Origin: a bacterium
GTDB lineage: Bacteria > Planctomycetota > Planctomycetia > Pirellulales > Pirellulaceae
Length of the DNA: 64,000 nucleotides
Direction of reading: 5' to 3'
NCBI GenBank assembly: GCA_030430075.1
Contig: JAUIGN010000010.1
Span: 1 to 64,000 of the forward strand
The translations under genes were made by a program, and so were the position numbers. The notes under the pieces were generated by a model. It saw only the letters and a program-made list of their open reading frames with translations. It did not search any database and was not told the DNA's origin. Shown piece after piece: positions 42,808-52,645 of the stretch (position 1 is its first letter; each line of letters begins with the position of its first letter).

Positions 42808-45642
42808 CTACGCCGATTGCTCGCGGATCCGATCGGCCAGCGCTTCGCGGAGAAAGCTCCCGGTGATCGAGTCCTCGCAGCGGGCGACCTTCTCCGGCGT
42901 GCCCTGCACAACGACCTCCCCTCCTTGCTCCGCGGGCCCCGGCCCCATGTCGATAATGTAGTCCGCCGCCTTCATCATCTGCAGGTTGTGTTCGACGACG
43001 ATCAACGAATGGCCCACGTTGATGAGCATGTCGAAACAGTCGAGCAACTGAACAATGTCCGCATAGTGCAGACCGGTCGTCGGCTCGTCCATGATGAAGA
43101 GCGTGCGGTTCCGTTTGGCCGAGGAAATATAAGCGGCCAGCTTGAGCCGCTGTGCCTCTCCCGAACTGAGCGTGTTGGCGGGTTGGCCCAGCCTGAGGTA
43201 GTCGAGGCCGACGTCGATCAGGCGGCGCAACTTGGCCTGGACTTTCGTCTGGCCGCGAAAGAACGAAAACGCCTGACGGACGGTCATGTCCAGCACATCG
43301 GCAATATTGCGGTTGCGATAGCGGACGTCGAGGATCTCGCGTCGATAGCGTGATCCACCGCACTGGTCGCACTTCATATAGACGTCCGCGAGAAACTGCA
43401 TGTCGATGGCGACGTAACCGTCCCCCTTGCAGCCGGGGCAGCGCCCTCCGTCCACATTGAAGCTGAAATGACCGGCCGTGTAGTTGTGGGTGCGGGCATC
43501 GACGGTTTCCGCGAAGACCGCGCGGATATCATCGAAGGCTTTCACATAGGTGACAGGGTTCGAACGCGGTGAGCGGCCAATGGGGCTCTGATCGATCGAG
43601 ACCACGTCATCGATCTGGCCGTCGCCGAACACGTCATCGTAAGGATACGGCTTGCTGACCTCTTTTCGCTTGCGGCGGCTGACGGCGCCGTGCAAGGTGT
43701 CCAGGACCAGGGTGCTCTTGCCGGCGCCGCTGACCCCGGTGACCAGGCAAAGCAGTCCCAAGGGAAACTCGACGGTGACATTTCGCAGATTGTTGCCCCG
43801 CGCGCCGGTCAGTCGAATCCAACCGCGATTCGGCTCACGCCGTTTCTCCGGCAGTGCGACGCCGCGCCTGCCGGCGAGGAAGTCGCCGGTCGAACTGTCC
43901 TTGTCGTTGAGCATCCCTTCGAGCGACCCTTGGTAGACAACGCGGCCCCCATGTTCGCCCGCGCCGGGGCCGATTTCGATGATGTGGTCGGCAGCCCGCA
44001 GCATCGCCTCTTCGTGCTCGACGACCACCACCGTATTGCCCCGATCGCGGAGCCCTCGAACCGACTGGATTAAACGGTCTATGTCGCGAGGATGGAGGCC
44101 CACCGAGGGTTCGTCGAGAACGTACAGCATGTTCACCAGGCTCGACCCCAGAGCCGACGTCAGCGTCACCCGCTGCGATTCGCCGCCGCTCAACGTGCGC
44201 AGCGTGCGGTCCAGTGTCAGGTAACCAAGGCCGACAGAATCCAGGAATCCCAACCGAGCGACCACTTGATCCAACATCACCCGGCTGACCTTCCGCTCCC
44301 AGTCGGTCAGCGGCAACTCCCGGAAGAAGGCAAGATTCTCCGCAATTTTGGCCTGGGCGATTTGGGCCAGGTTGCGGCCCGCCACTCGGACGGCCAGCGC
44401 TTCGGGCCGCAGACGGGCACCGCCGCATTCGGGGCAGGTGCGGTAGCTCCGCCATCGGCTTAAGAAGACACGCAAGTGCATCTTGTACTTGCGCTTTTCC
44501 AACCAGGCGAAGAACCCGTTGAGGCCACCAAAATCGCGTTCCGGAACCCCCTCGCGAATCAGGGTGCGATGTCGTTCGTCCAACTTACTGTAGGCAACGT
44601 CCGTCGGTAGCTCGTAGTCGTCGGCAAGAGCCAGCAACTCCTGCAGTTCATGTTCATAGGCTGGGGTGTTCCAGGGGGCGATGGCACCCTCTCGCAGCGA
44701 TTTGCCCGGATCGGGAACCACCAGTTCCATGTCGATGTCGACCACATTACCGAAGCCCTCGCATCCCGGGCAGGCGCCAAGCGGACTGTTGAAGCTGAAC
44801 AGCCGCGGATCGAGGGGCGGAAAGTCGATGTCACACGCCTCGCAGCGGAGCGACGTACTGAAGGCCTGCTCCGCGAATGCCCGGCCATCGACCGTCCGGC
44901 TGCCCGTCCCGTCGTCCGCGGCGACCAGCACCTGGCAGGCGCCGCCCCCTTGCCGCAAGGCAGTCTCCAGCGAGTCGATCAGACGTTCGGACTTGACCTC
45001 TCCCGCCACCAGTCGATCGACGATCGTCTGCACGGTCAACGAAACGTCCGCCGGTCGTTCGGTCGCGTCCGCGGCGTTTAGGTCGACCGTCCGGTCGCCC
45101 AGGATCGCCCGCACGAAACCTTCCTCACGCAAGTCGGCCAAGACGTGCGGCAACTCGTCCGGAAGCTCCAGCGACTTGCGGAACGTGATCATCAGTCGTG
45201 TGCCGGTGGCCAGCCCGGCGACGAATCGGGCGATGGACGCAGGCGAGTGCTGCTGGACGGACGCACCGCACTGGTGGCATTCGACCTTGCCAAGTTTGGC
45301 AAACAGCAATCGCAGATGGTCGTCGATCTCCGTTGACGTCCCGATGGTCGCTCGGTTCGATCGAGCGTGATCCTTGTGCGTCACCGCGATCGCCGGCGGA
45401 ATGCCCTCGATGTGCTCCGCGTCGGGTTTGTCAAGCTGTTCGAGGAACTGTCGAGTGTAGGCGGAAAAGCTCTCAATGTACCGCCGCTGTCCTTCGGCGT
45501 AGAGCGTATCGAGGGCCAGGCTGGTCTTGCCGCTCCCGCTGACGCCGCAAAAGGCGATGAGCTGGCGAGACGGAATGTCGAGATCCACGCTCCGCAGATT
45601 GTGAACCTCGACACCTCGAAGTTGAATTGGTCGGGGAGACAA
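42808..45642 (-). CDS. uvrA: excinuclease ABC subunit UvrA
   Basis: A 944-aa DNA damage-recognition ATPase of nucleotide excision repair. Two ABC modules: Walker A GVSGSGKT (residues 33-40) and GVSGAGKST; signatures LSGGESQRV and LSSGEAQRLKLA; zinc-binding cysteines in CHQCG, CEACDIDF, CPGCEGFG, CPGCKGDGYV and CDQCGGSRY. The start is taken as a TTG at 45642: GGAGAGGAG lies six bases upstream and UvrA-like sequence (LRGVEVHNLRSVDLDIP) follows within eight residues. The frame stays open 146 codons further to 46080, but that part resembles nothing in UvrA. The second signature has Ser where most UvrA have Gly. Confidence 0.95.
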   Translation of the reverse strand: MSPRPIQLRGVEVHNLRSVDLDIPSRQLIAFCGVSGSGKTSLALDTLYAEGQRRYIESFSAYTRQFLEQLDKPDAEHIEGIPPAIAVTHKDHARSNRATIGTSTEIDDHLRLLFAKLGKVECHQCGASVQQHSPASIARFVAGLATGTRLMITFRKSLELPDELPHVLADLREEGFVRAILGDRTVDLNAADATERPADVSLTVQTIVDRLVAGEVKSERLIDSLETALRQGGGACQVLVAADDGTGSRTVDGRAFAEQAFSTSLRCEACDIDFPPLDPRLFSFNSPLGACPGCEGFGNVVDIDMELVVPDPGKSLREGAIAPWNTPAYEHELQELLALADDYELPTDVAYSKLDERHRTLIREGVPERDFGGLNGFFAWLEKRKYKMHLRVFLSRWRSYRTCPECGGARLRPEALAVRVAGRNLAQIAQAKIAENLAFFRELPLTDWERKVSRVMLDQVVARLGFLDSVGLGYLTLDRTLRTLSGGESQRVTLTSALGSSLVNMLYVLDEPSVGLHPRDIDRLIQSVRGLRDRGNTVVVVEHEEAMLRAADHIIEIGPGAGEHGGRVVYQGSLEGMLNDKDSSTGDFLAGRRGVALPEKRREPNRGWIRLTGARGNNLRNVTVEFPLGLLCLVTGVSGAGKSTLVLDTLHGAVSRRKRKEVSKPYPYDDVFGDGQIDDVVSIDQSPIGRSPRSNPVTYVKAFDDIRAVFAETVDARTHNYTAGHFSFNVDGGRCPGCKGDGYVAIDMQFLADVYMKCDQCGGSRYRREILDVRYRNRNIADVLDMTVRQAFSFFRGQTKVQAKLRRLIDVGLDYLRLGQPANTLSSGEAQRLKLAAYISSAKRNRTLFIMDEPTTGLHYADIVQLLDCFDMLINVGHSLIVVEHNLQMMKAADYIIDMGPGPAEQGGEVVVQGTPEKVARCEDSITGSFLREALADRIREQSA

Positions 45643-46076
45643 CCGCGACTCCTCTCCGGTCGACGCCAGGGACGGGTTACGAATCCCGTATTGTAACTCG
45701 ACCCTGCGGCCACAGCCAGTGGATCGCCGCGCTGGAGGCCGTTGACGGGGTCGTGGACGGGCGACCAGGTCGTGGACGGGGTGCGCGACACAGCCCGACA
45801 CAATCGCCGTCGGGCGTTCGCCTGATACGCCCCATCCGCCGTCGGGCGTTCGCCCCGGTTCCTTCCGAACCAGAACCGACCGAACGCGACGGCATTCCGG
45901 CTGCGCGGCGCATCGAGCAAGTTCACCACAACTGACGACGACGTTGCGGCTTGCGCTGAACTGATGATCGATCACCCGCGATCCGTGCAGACAATCGATG
46001 TGTGGATCAGCAAGCGACCCCCAGGGATCACGGGCCGGGACTTCGCTGCGACCGTGCTGTGCGGGGGCACGCCGAA
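45643..46076. other. uvrA upstream spacer with short repeats
   Basis: 434 nt between uvrA and the RlmM-like gene, open in the uvrA frame but unlike UvrA. It holds two GTCGTGGACGGG direct repeats (45750 and 45769) and two GCCGTCGGGCGTT units with a 32-bp period (45806 and 45838). The latter are the inverse of the core of the 24.4-kb tandem repeat. Confidence 0.6.
45806..45850. repeat. two GCCGTCGGGCGTT units, 32-bp period
   Basis: Exact 13-mers at 45806-45818 and 45838-45850, each followed by CGCC. Their complement, AACGCCCGACGGC, is the core of the three-unit repeat at 24370-24458. Confidence 0.7.
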
Positions 46077-47192
46077 TCACTTGCGGCGCGGCCTCCTGCG
46101 GGCCAGCCGGCGCATCGAACTGGTACGGAGTGCCGCAATGCAGACTTCCTGGCGGTTGTAGGCCAGTTGCCGCGCTCGGACGTGGGCGTAACCCCAGGTA
46201 CGAATCCGTTCGACCATATCCGGAATCTGCGGCGCCTGGTCCCAGTTGGACAACTTAATCGTTAACAGCAACCCGCGGATATGGACATCGTCGTAGGTCA
46301 CGATGGATTCGACCGTATCGAGCGTCGTTTCGGGGGGGGCGTTTGAGTCGGAGACCAGCCATTTGATCCCCCGGTATTCGCGCCGCTTCAGATCCCCGGC
46401 CCGCTTCTTGACGTGCTGAAAATTCGGGTGAACGCGGAGCAACGGGTCGACGTCCGCCGGGTCGATACCGATCACTTCGATACCCGCCTCCAACAGGGCT
46501 TGGGCGGAGCCACCTGGGGCGCACCCCATCTCGACGCACCGATCGCCCGGTTCGGCCGGCAGTTGGGACCAGAGCAGCGCCTCCCGCATTTTCAAGTACG
46601 CTCGGCTGATCATGTTTTCACACGGTTCGATCGCCGGCACGCCCCCCGGCCACTGCGAAGGCATGCTGGAGGCGACGTGGTAGCCAACCCACCACTGGTC
46701 CGGTTCCACCAGGACGCAGTCCAGGACGGTCTGACCGGCCCGGGCTCGGCGGTTGATGCGGAGCGGGACCTGGCGGGTTGCCGCCGCGGGCTCGGCTTCC
46801 CCAATCCGCTGTCCCGTTTCCTGGGCCAATGCGGTCAACGTTGGCTCGAAGCCGCGCTTTGTCGCTGCCGTGGCGTCGCGCTGCCAGACGTGCAGGTTTT
46901 GAAGGGCAGGTGTGGCTGGCGGGATCTTTTCCGCCAGGTCCCAGACGCTCGCCGCCATCGCCGGGCATTGATCCGCCTGCAGTCGGCCGAGCGACAGGCC
47001 GAAAGCCCGCGCGAACGTGGAACGCAGTTCAAAATCCCCAGCCACACGGTGGTCGGCCGGAAGTTTGAACGTCACAAATCCCGGTCGGGAGAAGGCAAAG
47101 CGGAAGTTGGGCCATTGCGTGGCGACTTCCGCTTTCAGGGCCGCTTCTGCACCCTGCTGGCAAACAACATAGATGAACTCTGGATTCGGCAT
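46077..47192 (-). CDS. RlmM-like 23S rRNA 2'-O-ribose methyltransferase family protein
   Basis: A 371-aa protein: an N-terminal THUMP/ferredoxin-like part (MPNPEFIYVVCQQGAEAALK onward, to about residue 190) and a C-terminal FtsJ-type SAM methyltransferase domain with EMGCAPGGSAQALLEAGIEV and IGIDPADVDP. E. coli RlmM, which 2'-O-methylates C2498 of 23S rRNA, has this architecture, but identity is too low to assign the target. It lies upstream of uvrA on the same strand with a 434-nt gap, and diverges from the ferritin-like gene. Confidence 0.78.
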   Translation of the reverse strand: MPNPEFIYVVCQQGAEAALKAEVATQWPNFRFAFSRPGFVTFKLPADHRVAGDFELRSTFARAFGLSLGRLQADQCPAMAASVWDLAEKIPPATPALQNLHVWQRDATAATKRGFEPTLTALAQETGQRIGEAEPAAATRQVPLRINRRARAGQTVLDCVLVEPDQWWVGYHVASSMPSQWPGGVPAIEPCENMISRAYLKMREALLWSQLPAEPGDRCVEMGCAPGGSAQALLEAGIEVIGIDPADVDPLLRVHPNFQHVKKRAGDLKRREYRGIKWLVSDSNAPPETTLDTVESIVTYDDVHIRGLLLTIKLSNWDQAPQIPDMVERIRTWGYAHVRARQLAYNRQEVCIAALRTSSMRRLARRRPRRK

Positions 47193-47234
47193 GGCCCTCT
47201 GATGCTAACCGTTCCAGGACCCGGCTTACAGTGG

Positions 47235-47263
47235 TTGTCGAATATCGGGTGTTGCGCTACGAT
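47235..47263 (+). promoter_or_regulatory. candidate sigma-70 promoter for the ferritin-like gene
   Basis: TTGTCG (47235-47240) and TACGAT (47258-47263) are separated by 17 bp, about 93 nt upstream of the ATG at 47356. Pattern match only. Confidence 0.35.
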
Positions 47264-47355
47264 GATGGCGATGTCCCGTCGTTTGACCGCGTGCCGGTTA
47301 ATCGAACCGCGGCTCGAATTCATCACGTTCGCACACGTCCATCCGGAGGCAAAGA

Positions 47356-47811
47356 ATGGCTGCCAGCCGCGAAGAAATTACGGAAATGCTCAAGGTTGCA
47401 TACAGCATGGAACTGGAGACGGTGATGAACTACATCGCCAACAGCATTAACCTGGACGGGGTCCGTGCGGAAGAGATCAAGAAGTCGCTTGCCGCCGACG
47501 TCACGGAAGAACTGCTCCATGCTCAGCAACTGGGGCAGCGAATCAAGCAGATCGGAGGCGTCGTGCCGGGATCTGCGGAAGTGAAAATCGGGGACCAACA
47601 GCAACCGCCGGCGGACACGACCGACGTGTGTGCCGTCATCGAAGCCGTCATTGCTGCCGAAAAAGCGGCCTGTGACCACTACAACAAGATCATCCGCGCT
47701 TGCGATGGCGAAGACTACGTGACTCAGGATCTCTGCATCCGATTGCTCGCCGACGAAGAAGAACATCTGGTGCTCTTCAAAGGGTTCCTCAAGGAATACG
47801 CCCAGCGCTAA
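47356..47811 (+). CDS. ferritin-like (bacterioferritin/DPS-type) di-iron domain protein
   Basis: A 151-aa four-helix-bundle protein. Ferroxidase-type residues are placed on the four helices: Glu in YSMELETVMNY (helix 1), ExxH in EELLHAQQL (helix 2), Glu in IAAEKAACDHYN (helix 3) and ExxH in DEEEHLVLF (helix 4). This matches bacterioferritin-like/rubrerythrin-like proteins, so iron storage or peroxide detoxification is likely. It is shorter than E. coli Bfr and lacks an obvious haem-binding Met. It is transcribed alone; the next gene on this strand has its own TATAAT. Confidence 0.85.
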   Translation: MAASREEITEMLKVAYSMELETVMNYIANSINLDGVRAEEIKKSLAADVTEELLHAQQLGQRIKQIGGVVPGSAEVKIGDQQQPPADTTDVCAVIEAVIAAEKAACDHYNKIIRACDGEDYVTQDLCIRLLADEEEHLVLFKGFLKEYAQR

Positions 47812-48178
47812 CGGCGTGGCGGCGGAATCACGCGGCCGAGCGTGGTTTCACGCGCGGGCGCCCGCCTGGCTTCTTCGAGCCGCCTGGTTCTTCGAGCCGT
47901 CTGGTTCTTCGAGCCGCCCGTGGGGCAAGAGTGACCCCTGCAGCAAGAGTGACCGCTGCGGCGAAGGCGGCCGGACGTTCCCGGCCGGTTCGGGTCGCAC
48001 TGTCTCCCTTCAGTTCGTCGCCCAACTGCACCGCTGATGGACCCGCTCGTCGACGCCCGGCTGGTGGCCGATCTCTTTACGAATAACCCCCTTCATGCGG
48101 GGTGTTGCCCGTTGGGATGCGGGGTGCGTCTCGCCTATAATGGGTACGCATCCAATGCCTTCAATGGGAGACGTCATC
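47812..48178. other. spacer with small tandem repeats and a promoter
   Basis: Three tandem copies of (C/T)CTGGTTCTTCGAGCCG lie at 47865-47916 (the first one base longer), followed by two GCAAGAGTGACC units near 47926 and 47943. The promoter at 48112-48141 belongs to the next gene. Confidence 0.55.
48112..48141 (+). promoter_or_regulatory. sigma-70 promoter of the DUF1549/DUF1553-DUF1501 pair
   Basis: A perfect TATAAT (48136-48141) follows TTGGGA (48112-48117) by 18 bp. Transcription would start near 48148, giving a leader of about 30 nt with GGGAG at 48166-48170. This also argues against translation starting at the upstream in-frame ATGs before 48148. Confidence 0.6.
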
Positions 48179-50665
48179 GTGTCGTCAAGTTGCCGAGTCG
48201 TGCTGGTTTTGATTGGGTTCGTGGGCGGCATCGCTGTGACAGCTACCGCCGCGGACGACAAGGCGGGCCATCAGTTTTTCGAGACCAAGATTCGACCGTT
48301 GTTTGCCGAGCATTGTTACGAATGCCATGGCGAAGACGAGCAGGAATCCGATCTCCGCCTGGATACGTACGACGGGATGATACAGGGCGGTGCGGCAGGC
48401 GTTTCGATTGTGCCGAACGAGCCTGACGAGAGTCTTCTGTTGACTGCGTTGAAGTACGTTGACGATGATCTGCAGATGCCGCCCGATCGCAAGCTGTCCG
48501 AGGATCAGATCGCCGCGGTGCGCAAGTGGATCGCCATGGGGGCGCCGCATCCGGACGCCGATGGGAAGGCGCCGGTACCGGTGAAGAAGGTCGACATCGC
48601 GGCGGGGCGAACGTTTTGGGCGTTCCGGCCGCCGCAACCCAAGCCCGTTCCGGCCGTACGAGATTCGTCCTGGACGCAGACGCCGATCGACCATTTCATC
48701 TTGGCGAAGCTCGACGAGCAGGGGCTCGAACCGGCGCCGCCCGCCGACCGTCGCACGCTGATTCGCCGGGCCACATTCGACCTGACGGGTTTGCCACCGA
48801 CGCCACAAGAAGTGGATGCCTTCCTGGCAGATGAGTCGCCACAGGCGTTTTCCCGTGTCGTCGACCGGCTTCTGAGTTCGGTGCGGTACGGCGAGCGTTG
48901 GGGGCGTCACTGGTTAGACGTTGTCCGCTATGCCGATTCGAATGGACTTGATGAGAACATTGCCCACGGGAATGCGTGGCGTTATCGGGACTACGTCATT
49001 GCTTCCCTGAATGCCGATAAACCGTTCGACACCTTCGTGACCGAACAACTTGCCGGCGATCAGCTGCCGGCTCCCACGGAGAATAGACGCCATGAACAGT
49101 TAATCGCCACCGGATTTCTGTCGCTCGGTCCTAAGGTGTTGGCGGAGGTGGACGAGCAGAAGATGGAGATGGACATTGTCGACGAACAGATCGATACGGT
49201 CGGGCGCGCCTTTCTGGCGTTGACGCTGGGTTGTGCTCGCTGCCACGATCATAAGTTCGATCCGATTCCTACCAGGGATTACTATTCGCTGGCAGGCATT
49301 TTTAAGAGCACCAAGACAATGGAGTCATTCACCAAGATCGCGAGGTGGAACGAGAACAGCATTGCTACATCCTCACAGCTCGAAGCCAAGACAGCACACG
49401 ATCAAAAAATTGCGGTCCAGGAAGCGACCATCGCCGACTACATCAAGCGAGCCAATGCTGCCTTGTTGGAGAAATTAGGGCCGGGGGCCGAACTGCCAAA
49501 GTCGCCGGAAACCAAGTATGACGAATCGGTGCGGGCCGAGCTGAAGTCGCTCCGCGATCGGTTGAACGCGTTGAAAGCCAGTGCGCCGGAACTGCCGACC
49601 GCCATGGGTGTCGTCGATGCCGAAGTTGGCGACGCCCCGATCCACGTGCGAGGCAGTCATCTGACGCTCGGTAAGCCCGCACCACGTGGTGTTCCCACGG
49701 TGTTGACCGGCGCGGGCGGCGTGGCAATTCCCGACCAGCGCAGCGGGCGTCTGGAACTGGCTCAGTGGCTGACTGACCCCAGGCACCCGCTCACGGGACG
49801 CGTGATCGCCAACCGCATCTGGCGCTGGCATTTTGGCCAAGGGCTGGTTCGTTCAACCGACAATTTCGGCGAGTTGGGCAGCCGTCCGACGCATCCGGAG
49901 TTGCTCGATTGGCTCACGCTACGATTGGTTCGATCGGGTTGGTCAATCAAGCAGTTGCATCGCACGATCTTGCTTTCGAGTACCTATCAAATGTCGAGCC
50001 GTCATGATCCGGACGCGGCCGCCGTCGATCCGGAAAACCAGTTTCTCTGGCGGGCGCGAATTCGGCGGCTGGAGGCTGAGGCGATTCGCGATTCACTCTT
50101 GAGTGTGGCTGGCCTCTCCGATTTCTCCATGGGTGGATCGATGTTGCATGTGGACAATCGCAAGTTTCTCTTCGATCACACATCCAAGGACGAGACCAGC
50201 TACGATACTCGGCGACGTTCGGTTTACCTGCCGGTGATTCGTAATCACCTCTACGATGGATTCCAACTCTTTGATTACTCGGATGCCAGCGTGCCCAACG
50301 GCAGCCGAACGACGTCGACCGTCGCGCCTCAGGCCCTCTATCTGCTCAACGGCGAACTGGCTTCAGATGCCGCGTCCGCACTGGCGGCTCGGCTGCGAGC
50401 GGTCCACGACGATGAAGCGGTCCGGGTGGTCGCCCTGTATCGTTTGACGCTGGGCCGCGAACCGAACAGTGACGAGCGATCCCAGGCGGTGGCCTTTCTG
50501 GGCCGCTTCGCCGCGAGTGTCCCCGAGGAGGTGGCGGGCACGACGGCAAAGGCCTGCCCCGGACCGGAGGCGATCGAGGTTGCTGGGACCGGGGCGCGTG
50601 ATCTGGCCTGGACCGCATTGTGTCATGTGCTGCTGGTCTCCAACGAGTTTATCCACATTCGCTGA
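48179..50665 (+). CDS. PSCyt1/DUF1549/DUF1553 planctomycete cytochrome-domain protein
   Basis: An 828-aa exported protein found mostly in planctomycetes. Order of domains: signal peptide (RVVLVLIGFVGGIAVTATAA), planctomycete cytochrome C domain with one haem site CYECH (about residue 50), DUF1549 (IDHFILAKLDEQGLEPAP, then RHWLDVVRYADSNGLDENIA), and the C-terminal DUF1553 (RHPLTGRVIANRIWRWHFG, GELGSRPTHPELLDWL). The GTG at 48179 has GGGAG eight bases upstream and gives a cleaner signal peptide than ATG 48164 (in-frame), so it is preferred but not certain. The DUF1501 gene follows after 72 nt, the usual pairing. Function unknown; proposed roles concern periplasmic degradation of complex organic matter. 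Confidence 0.92.
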   Translation: MSSSCRVVLVLIGFVGGIAVTATAADDKAGHQFFETKIRPLFAEHCYECHGEDEQESDLRLDTYDGMIQGGAAGVSIVPNEPDESLLLTALKYVDDDLQMPPDRKLSEDQIAAVRKWIAMGAPHPDADGKAPVPVKKVDIAAGRTFWAFRPPQPKPVPAVRDSSWTQTPIDHFILAKLDEQGLEPAPPADRRTLIRRATFDLTGLPPTPQEVDAFLADESPQAFSRVVDRLLSSVRYGERWGRHWLDVVRYADSNGLDENIAHGNAWRYRDYVIASLNADKPFDTFVTEQLAGDQLPAPTENRRHEQLIATGFLSLGPKVLAEVDEQKMEMDIVDEQIDTVGRAFLALTLGCARCHDHKFDPIPTRDYYSLAGIFKSTKTMESFTKIARWNENSIATSSQLEAKTAHDQKIAVQEATIADYIKRANAALLEKLGPGAELPKSPETKYDESVRAELKSLRDRLNALKASAPELPTAMGVVDAEVGDAPIHVRGSHLTLGKPAPRGVPTVLTGAGGVAIPDQRSGRLELAQWLTDPRHPLTGRVIANRIWRWHFGQGLVRSTDNFGELGSRPTHPELLDWLTLRLVRSGWSIKQLHRTILLSSTYQMSSRHDPDAAAVDPENQFLWRARIRRLEAEAIRDSLLSVAGLSDFSMGGSMLHVDNRKFLFDHTSKDETSYDTRRRSVYLPVIRNHLYDGFQLFDYSDASVPNGSRTTSTVAPQALYLLNGELASDAASALAARLRAVHDDEAVRVVALYRLTLGREPNSDERSQAVAFLGRFAASVPEEVAGTTAKACPGPEAIEVAGTGARDLAWTALCHVLLVSNEFIHIR

Positions 50666-50737
50666 CGCGACCCCTTCCCCAATACGTGGCGTAGCACCGC
50701 CTGCGTCACTCTCACCTGGACCACGACGAGATGTAGC

Positions 50738-52156
50738 ATGGCCCGTACTCAACTTTGCCATCCATTGCCCCGAATTTCGCGTCGGCAGATGTTACATCGT
50801 TCCGCGATCGGCTTCGGCGGGCTCGCCGCCGCGTCGATCCTGGCCGGCGAAGAAGCCGCTGCGGCGAACCGCGGCCAGTTGCTGCACCATGCAGCGCGGG
50901 CCAGGCGGGTGATCTTTCTGTTTATGAAAGGCGGTCCGTCGCATCTCGATACGTTCGACTTCAAACCGCAACTTCAGAAAGATTCAGGCAAGGAGTTGCC
51001 CTTTGCGAAGCCTCGCGTCCAGTTCGCCAAGACCGGCAACCTGTTGGCCTCGCCCTGGAAGTTCACGAGGCACGGCGCTAGCGGGCTTGAAGTGTCCGAG
51101 TTGTTTCCGCACGTCGCCCAGTGTGCCGATGACTTGTGCGTCCTGAGTTCCGTGCATGGCACCAATGCGGCCCATGGCGGCGCGTCGCTCAAGCTGCATA
51201 CGGGCAGCGACAATTTCGTGCGGCCCAGCATGGGGGCCTGGGTGAACTATGGGTTGGGGACCGAGAATCGCAACCTGCCGGGCTTCGTGACGATCTGTCC
51301 GACGCTGGCCCACGGGGGCGTCAAGAATTGGAGTTCCGCGTTTCTCCCGGCCCAATACCAGGGCGTCCCACTGGGGGTTGCCAGCCAACCGTCCTCGCAG
51401 GCGACTGTCAAGTACATTAGAAATTCGCGATACACACCCGAGCTGCAACGTCTGCAGCTCGATTTGCTCGGTGGATTGAACCGGGACCATTTGCAGCAAG
51501 CCGGGCCGAACGCGACGCTTGAGGCGCGGATCAAGTCGCTTGAGTTGGCGTTTCGCATGCAGGTCGAGATGCCCGAATGCCAGGATCTGTCCCAGGAAAC
51601 GGACGCGACACTGCGTCTTTACGGGATGGATCAAAAGGTCACGGAAGATTTTGGGCGGCAATGCCTGTTGGCCCGCCGTTTTGCTGAGCGAGGAGTTCGG
51701 TTTATTCAGGTGACTCACAGCGATAGTAAGGTCCAGTGGGACCAGCATGCGAACCTGAAAGAAGGGCATACTAAGAACGCCCTTGAAGTCGACAAGCCGA
51801 TCGCCGGTCTCTTGAAGGACTTGAAAGCCCGCGGATTGTTGCGTGACACATTGGTCCTATGGGGCGGCGAATTTGGGCGGACGCCGGTTGCCCAAGGCAA
51901 CAATGGACGTGACCACAACCCGGAAGGCTTTTCGATGTGGATGGCCGGCGGCGGCGTGAAGGGGGGCATCAAGTACGGAGCAACCGACGAGTACGGCTAC
52001 TATGCCGTTGAGAACAAGATGCATGTCCACGATATGCACGCCACCCTCCTCCACCTGCTGGGACTGGATCACGAGCGACTGACGTTCCGCTACGCAGGGC
52101 GCGACTTTCGCTTGACAGACATCGCAGGCAACGTCCATCGAGAAATCCTCGTATAA
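50738..52156 (+). CDS. DUF1501 family exported protein
   Basis: A 472-aa DUF1501 protein with a twin-arginine leader (ISRRQMLHRSAIGFGGLAAA, residues 13-32). Family blocks: VIFLFMKGGPSHLDTFDFKP, SSVHGTNAAHGGASLKLHTG, RRFAERGVRFIQVTHSD, LVLWGGEFGRTP, NNGRDHNPEGFSMWMAGGGV, and the C-terminal HDMHATLLHLLGLDHERLTF. The fold is of the alkaline phosphatase/sulfatase superfamily, but no sulfatase Cys/Ser signature is present. Very likely co-transcribed with the cytochrome-domain gene 72 nt upstream. Confidence 0.93.
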   Translation: MARTQLCHPLPRISRRQMLHRSAIGFGGLAAASILAGEEAAAANRGQLLHHAARARRVIFLFMKGGPSHLDTFDFKPQLQKDSGKELPFAKPRVQFAKTGNLLASPWKFTRHGASGLEVSELFPHVAQCADDLCVLSSVHGTNAAHGGASLKLHTGSDNFVRPSMGAWVNYGLGTENRNLPGFVTICPTLAHGGVKNWSSAFLPAQYQGVPLGVASQPSSQATVKYIRNSRYTPELQRLQLDLLGGLNRDHLQQAGPNATLEARIKSLELAFRMQVEMPECQDLSQETDATLRLYGMDQKVTEDFGRQCLLARRFAERGVRFIQVTHSDSKVQWDQHANLKEGHTKNALEVDKPIAGLLKDLKARGLLRDTLVLWGGEFGRTPVAQGNNGRDHNPEGFSMWMAGGGVKGGIKYGATDEYGYYAVENKMHVHDMHATLLHLLGLDHERLTFRYAGRDFRLTDIAGNVHREILV

Positions 52157-52645
52157 CCGGCTGCGTTCCCGACCACCCCGCCTCTCCCGGCGCCTCTCCT
52201 GGGACAGGCATTGTCATTCCTTGCGTTTGTAGTATCCCTGATGGGACAGGCATCCCTGATGGGACGGGCTTGTTTTCCATTCCAGGGTCGGCAATGTTTG
52301 CAAGAAGCCTGAAGCAGAAAGCCTGAAAGGACAAGGTAGCAAGCTAAGGCGGAACTCTTAGGGGAAGGCGACGAGCTCGAACTAGAGACCGTATTGGCGC
52401 GCTATCGGGACAGGCATCACGATGCGTCAAGTCGACACCGATTAGGTTCGGCGATGGTGAGCAAACCACGCTTGACCAAGCAATGAGATATCCGACGATC
52501 CAGTGGCCGAGGTGCCAAGAACAGCACATTTCAGCAGGACGCGACGCCAGTCGTCACGGAGCGCTTCGTTGATCGTCGTTCGCGCCGGCGAACCGGATTT
52601 CGTCGCGAGCGTCGCAATGAACGGGAAATGAAACTGCAATAACGG
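52157..52645. other. left REP-like flank of the RAYT gene
   Basis: 489 nt without a gene between the DUF1501 stop and the RAYT stop. GGGACAGGCAT occurs at 52201, 52243 and 52407, with a variant GGGACGGGC at 52261. All are in plus orientation. Nothing else is recognised. Confidence 0.6.
52201..52417 (+). repeat. REP-like motifs GGGACAGGCAT, left set
   Basis: Exact copies at 52201-52211, 52243-52253 and 52407-52417, with a one-base variant at 52261. The middle copy can fold (GGGA-CAGGCA-TCCC). The right-hand set at 53797-53972 is the reverse complement. Confidence 0.65.

Noticed and set aside
42176-43372. 398-codon minus-strand frame overlapping uvrA and the GH2-like gene
   Set aside because: Wrong phase relative to both genes, Arg/Ser-rich, no family motifs.
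45643-46080. N-terminal extension of UvrA by 146 residues
   Set aside because: No resemblance to UvrA; a TTG with strong Shine-Dalgarno sits at the homology start.
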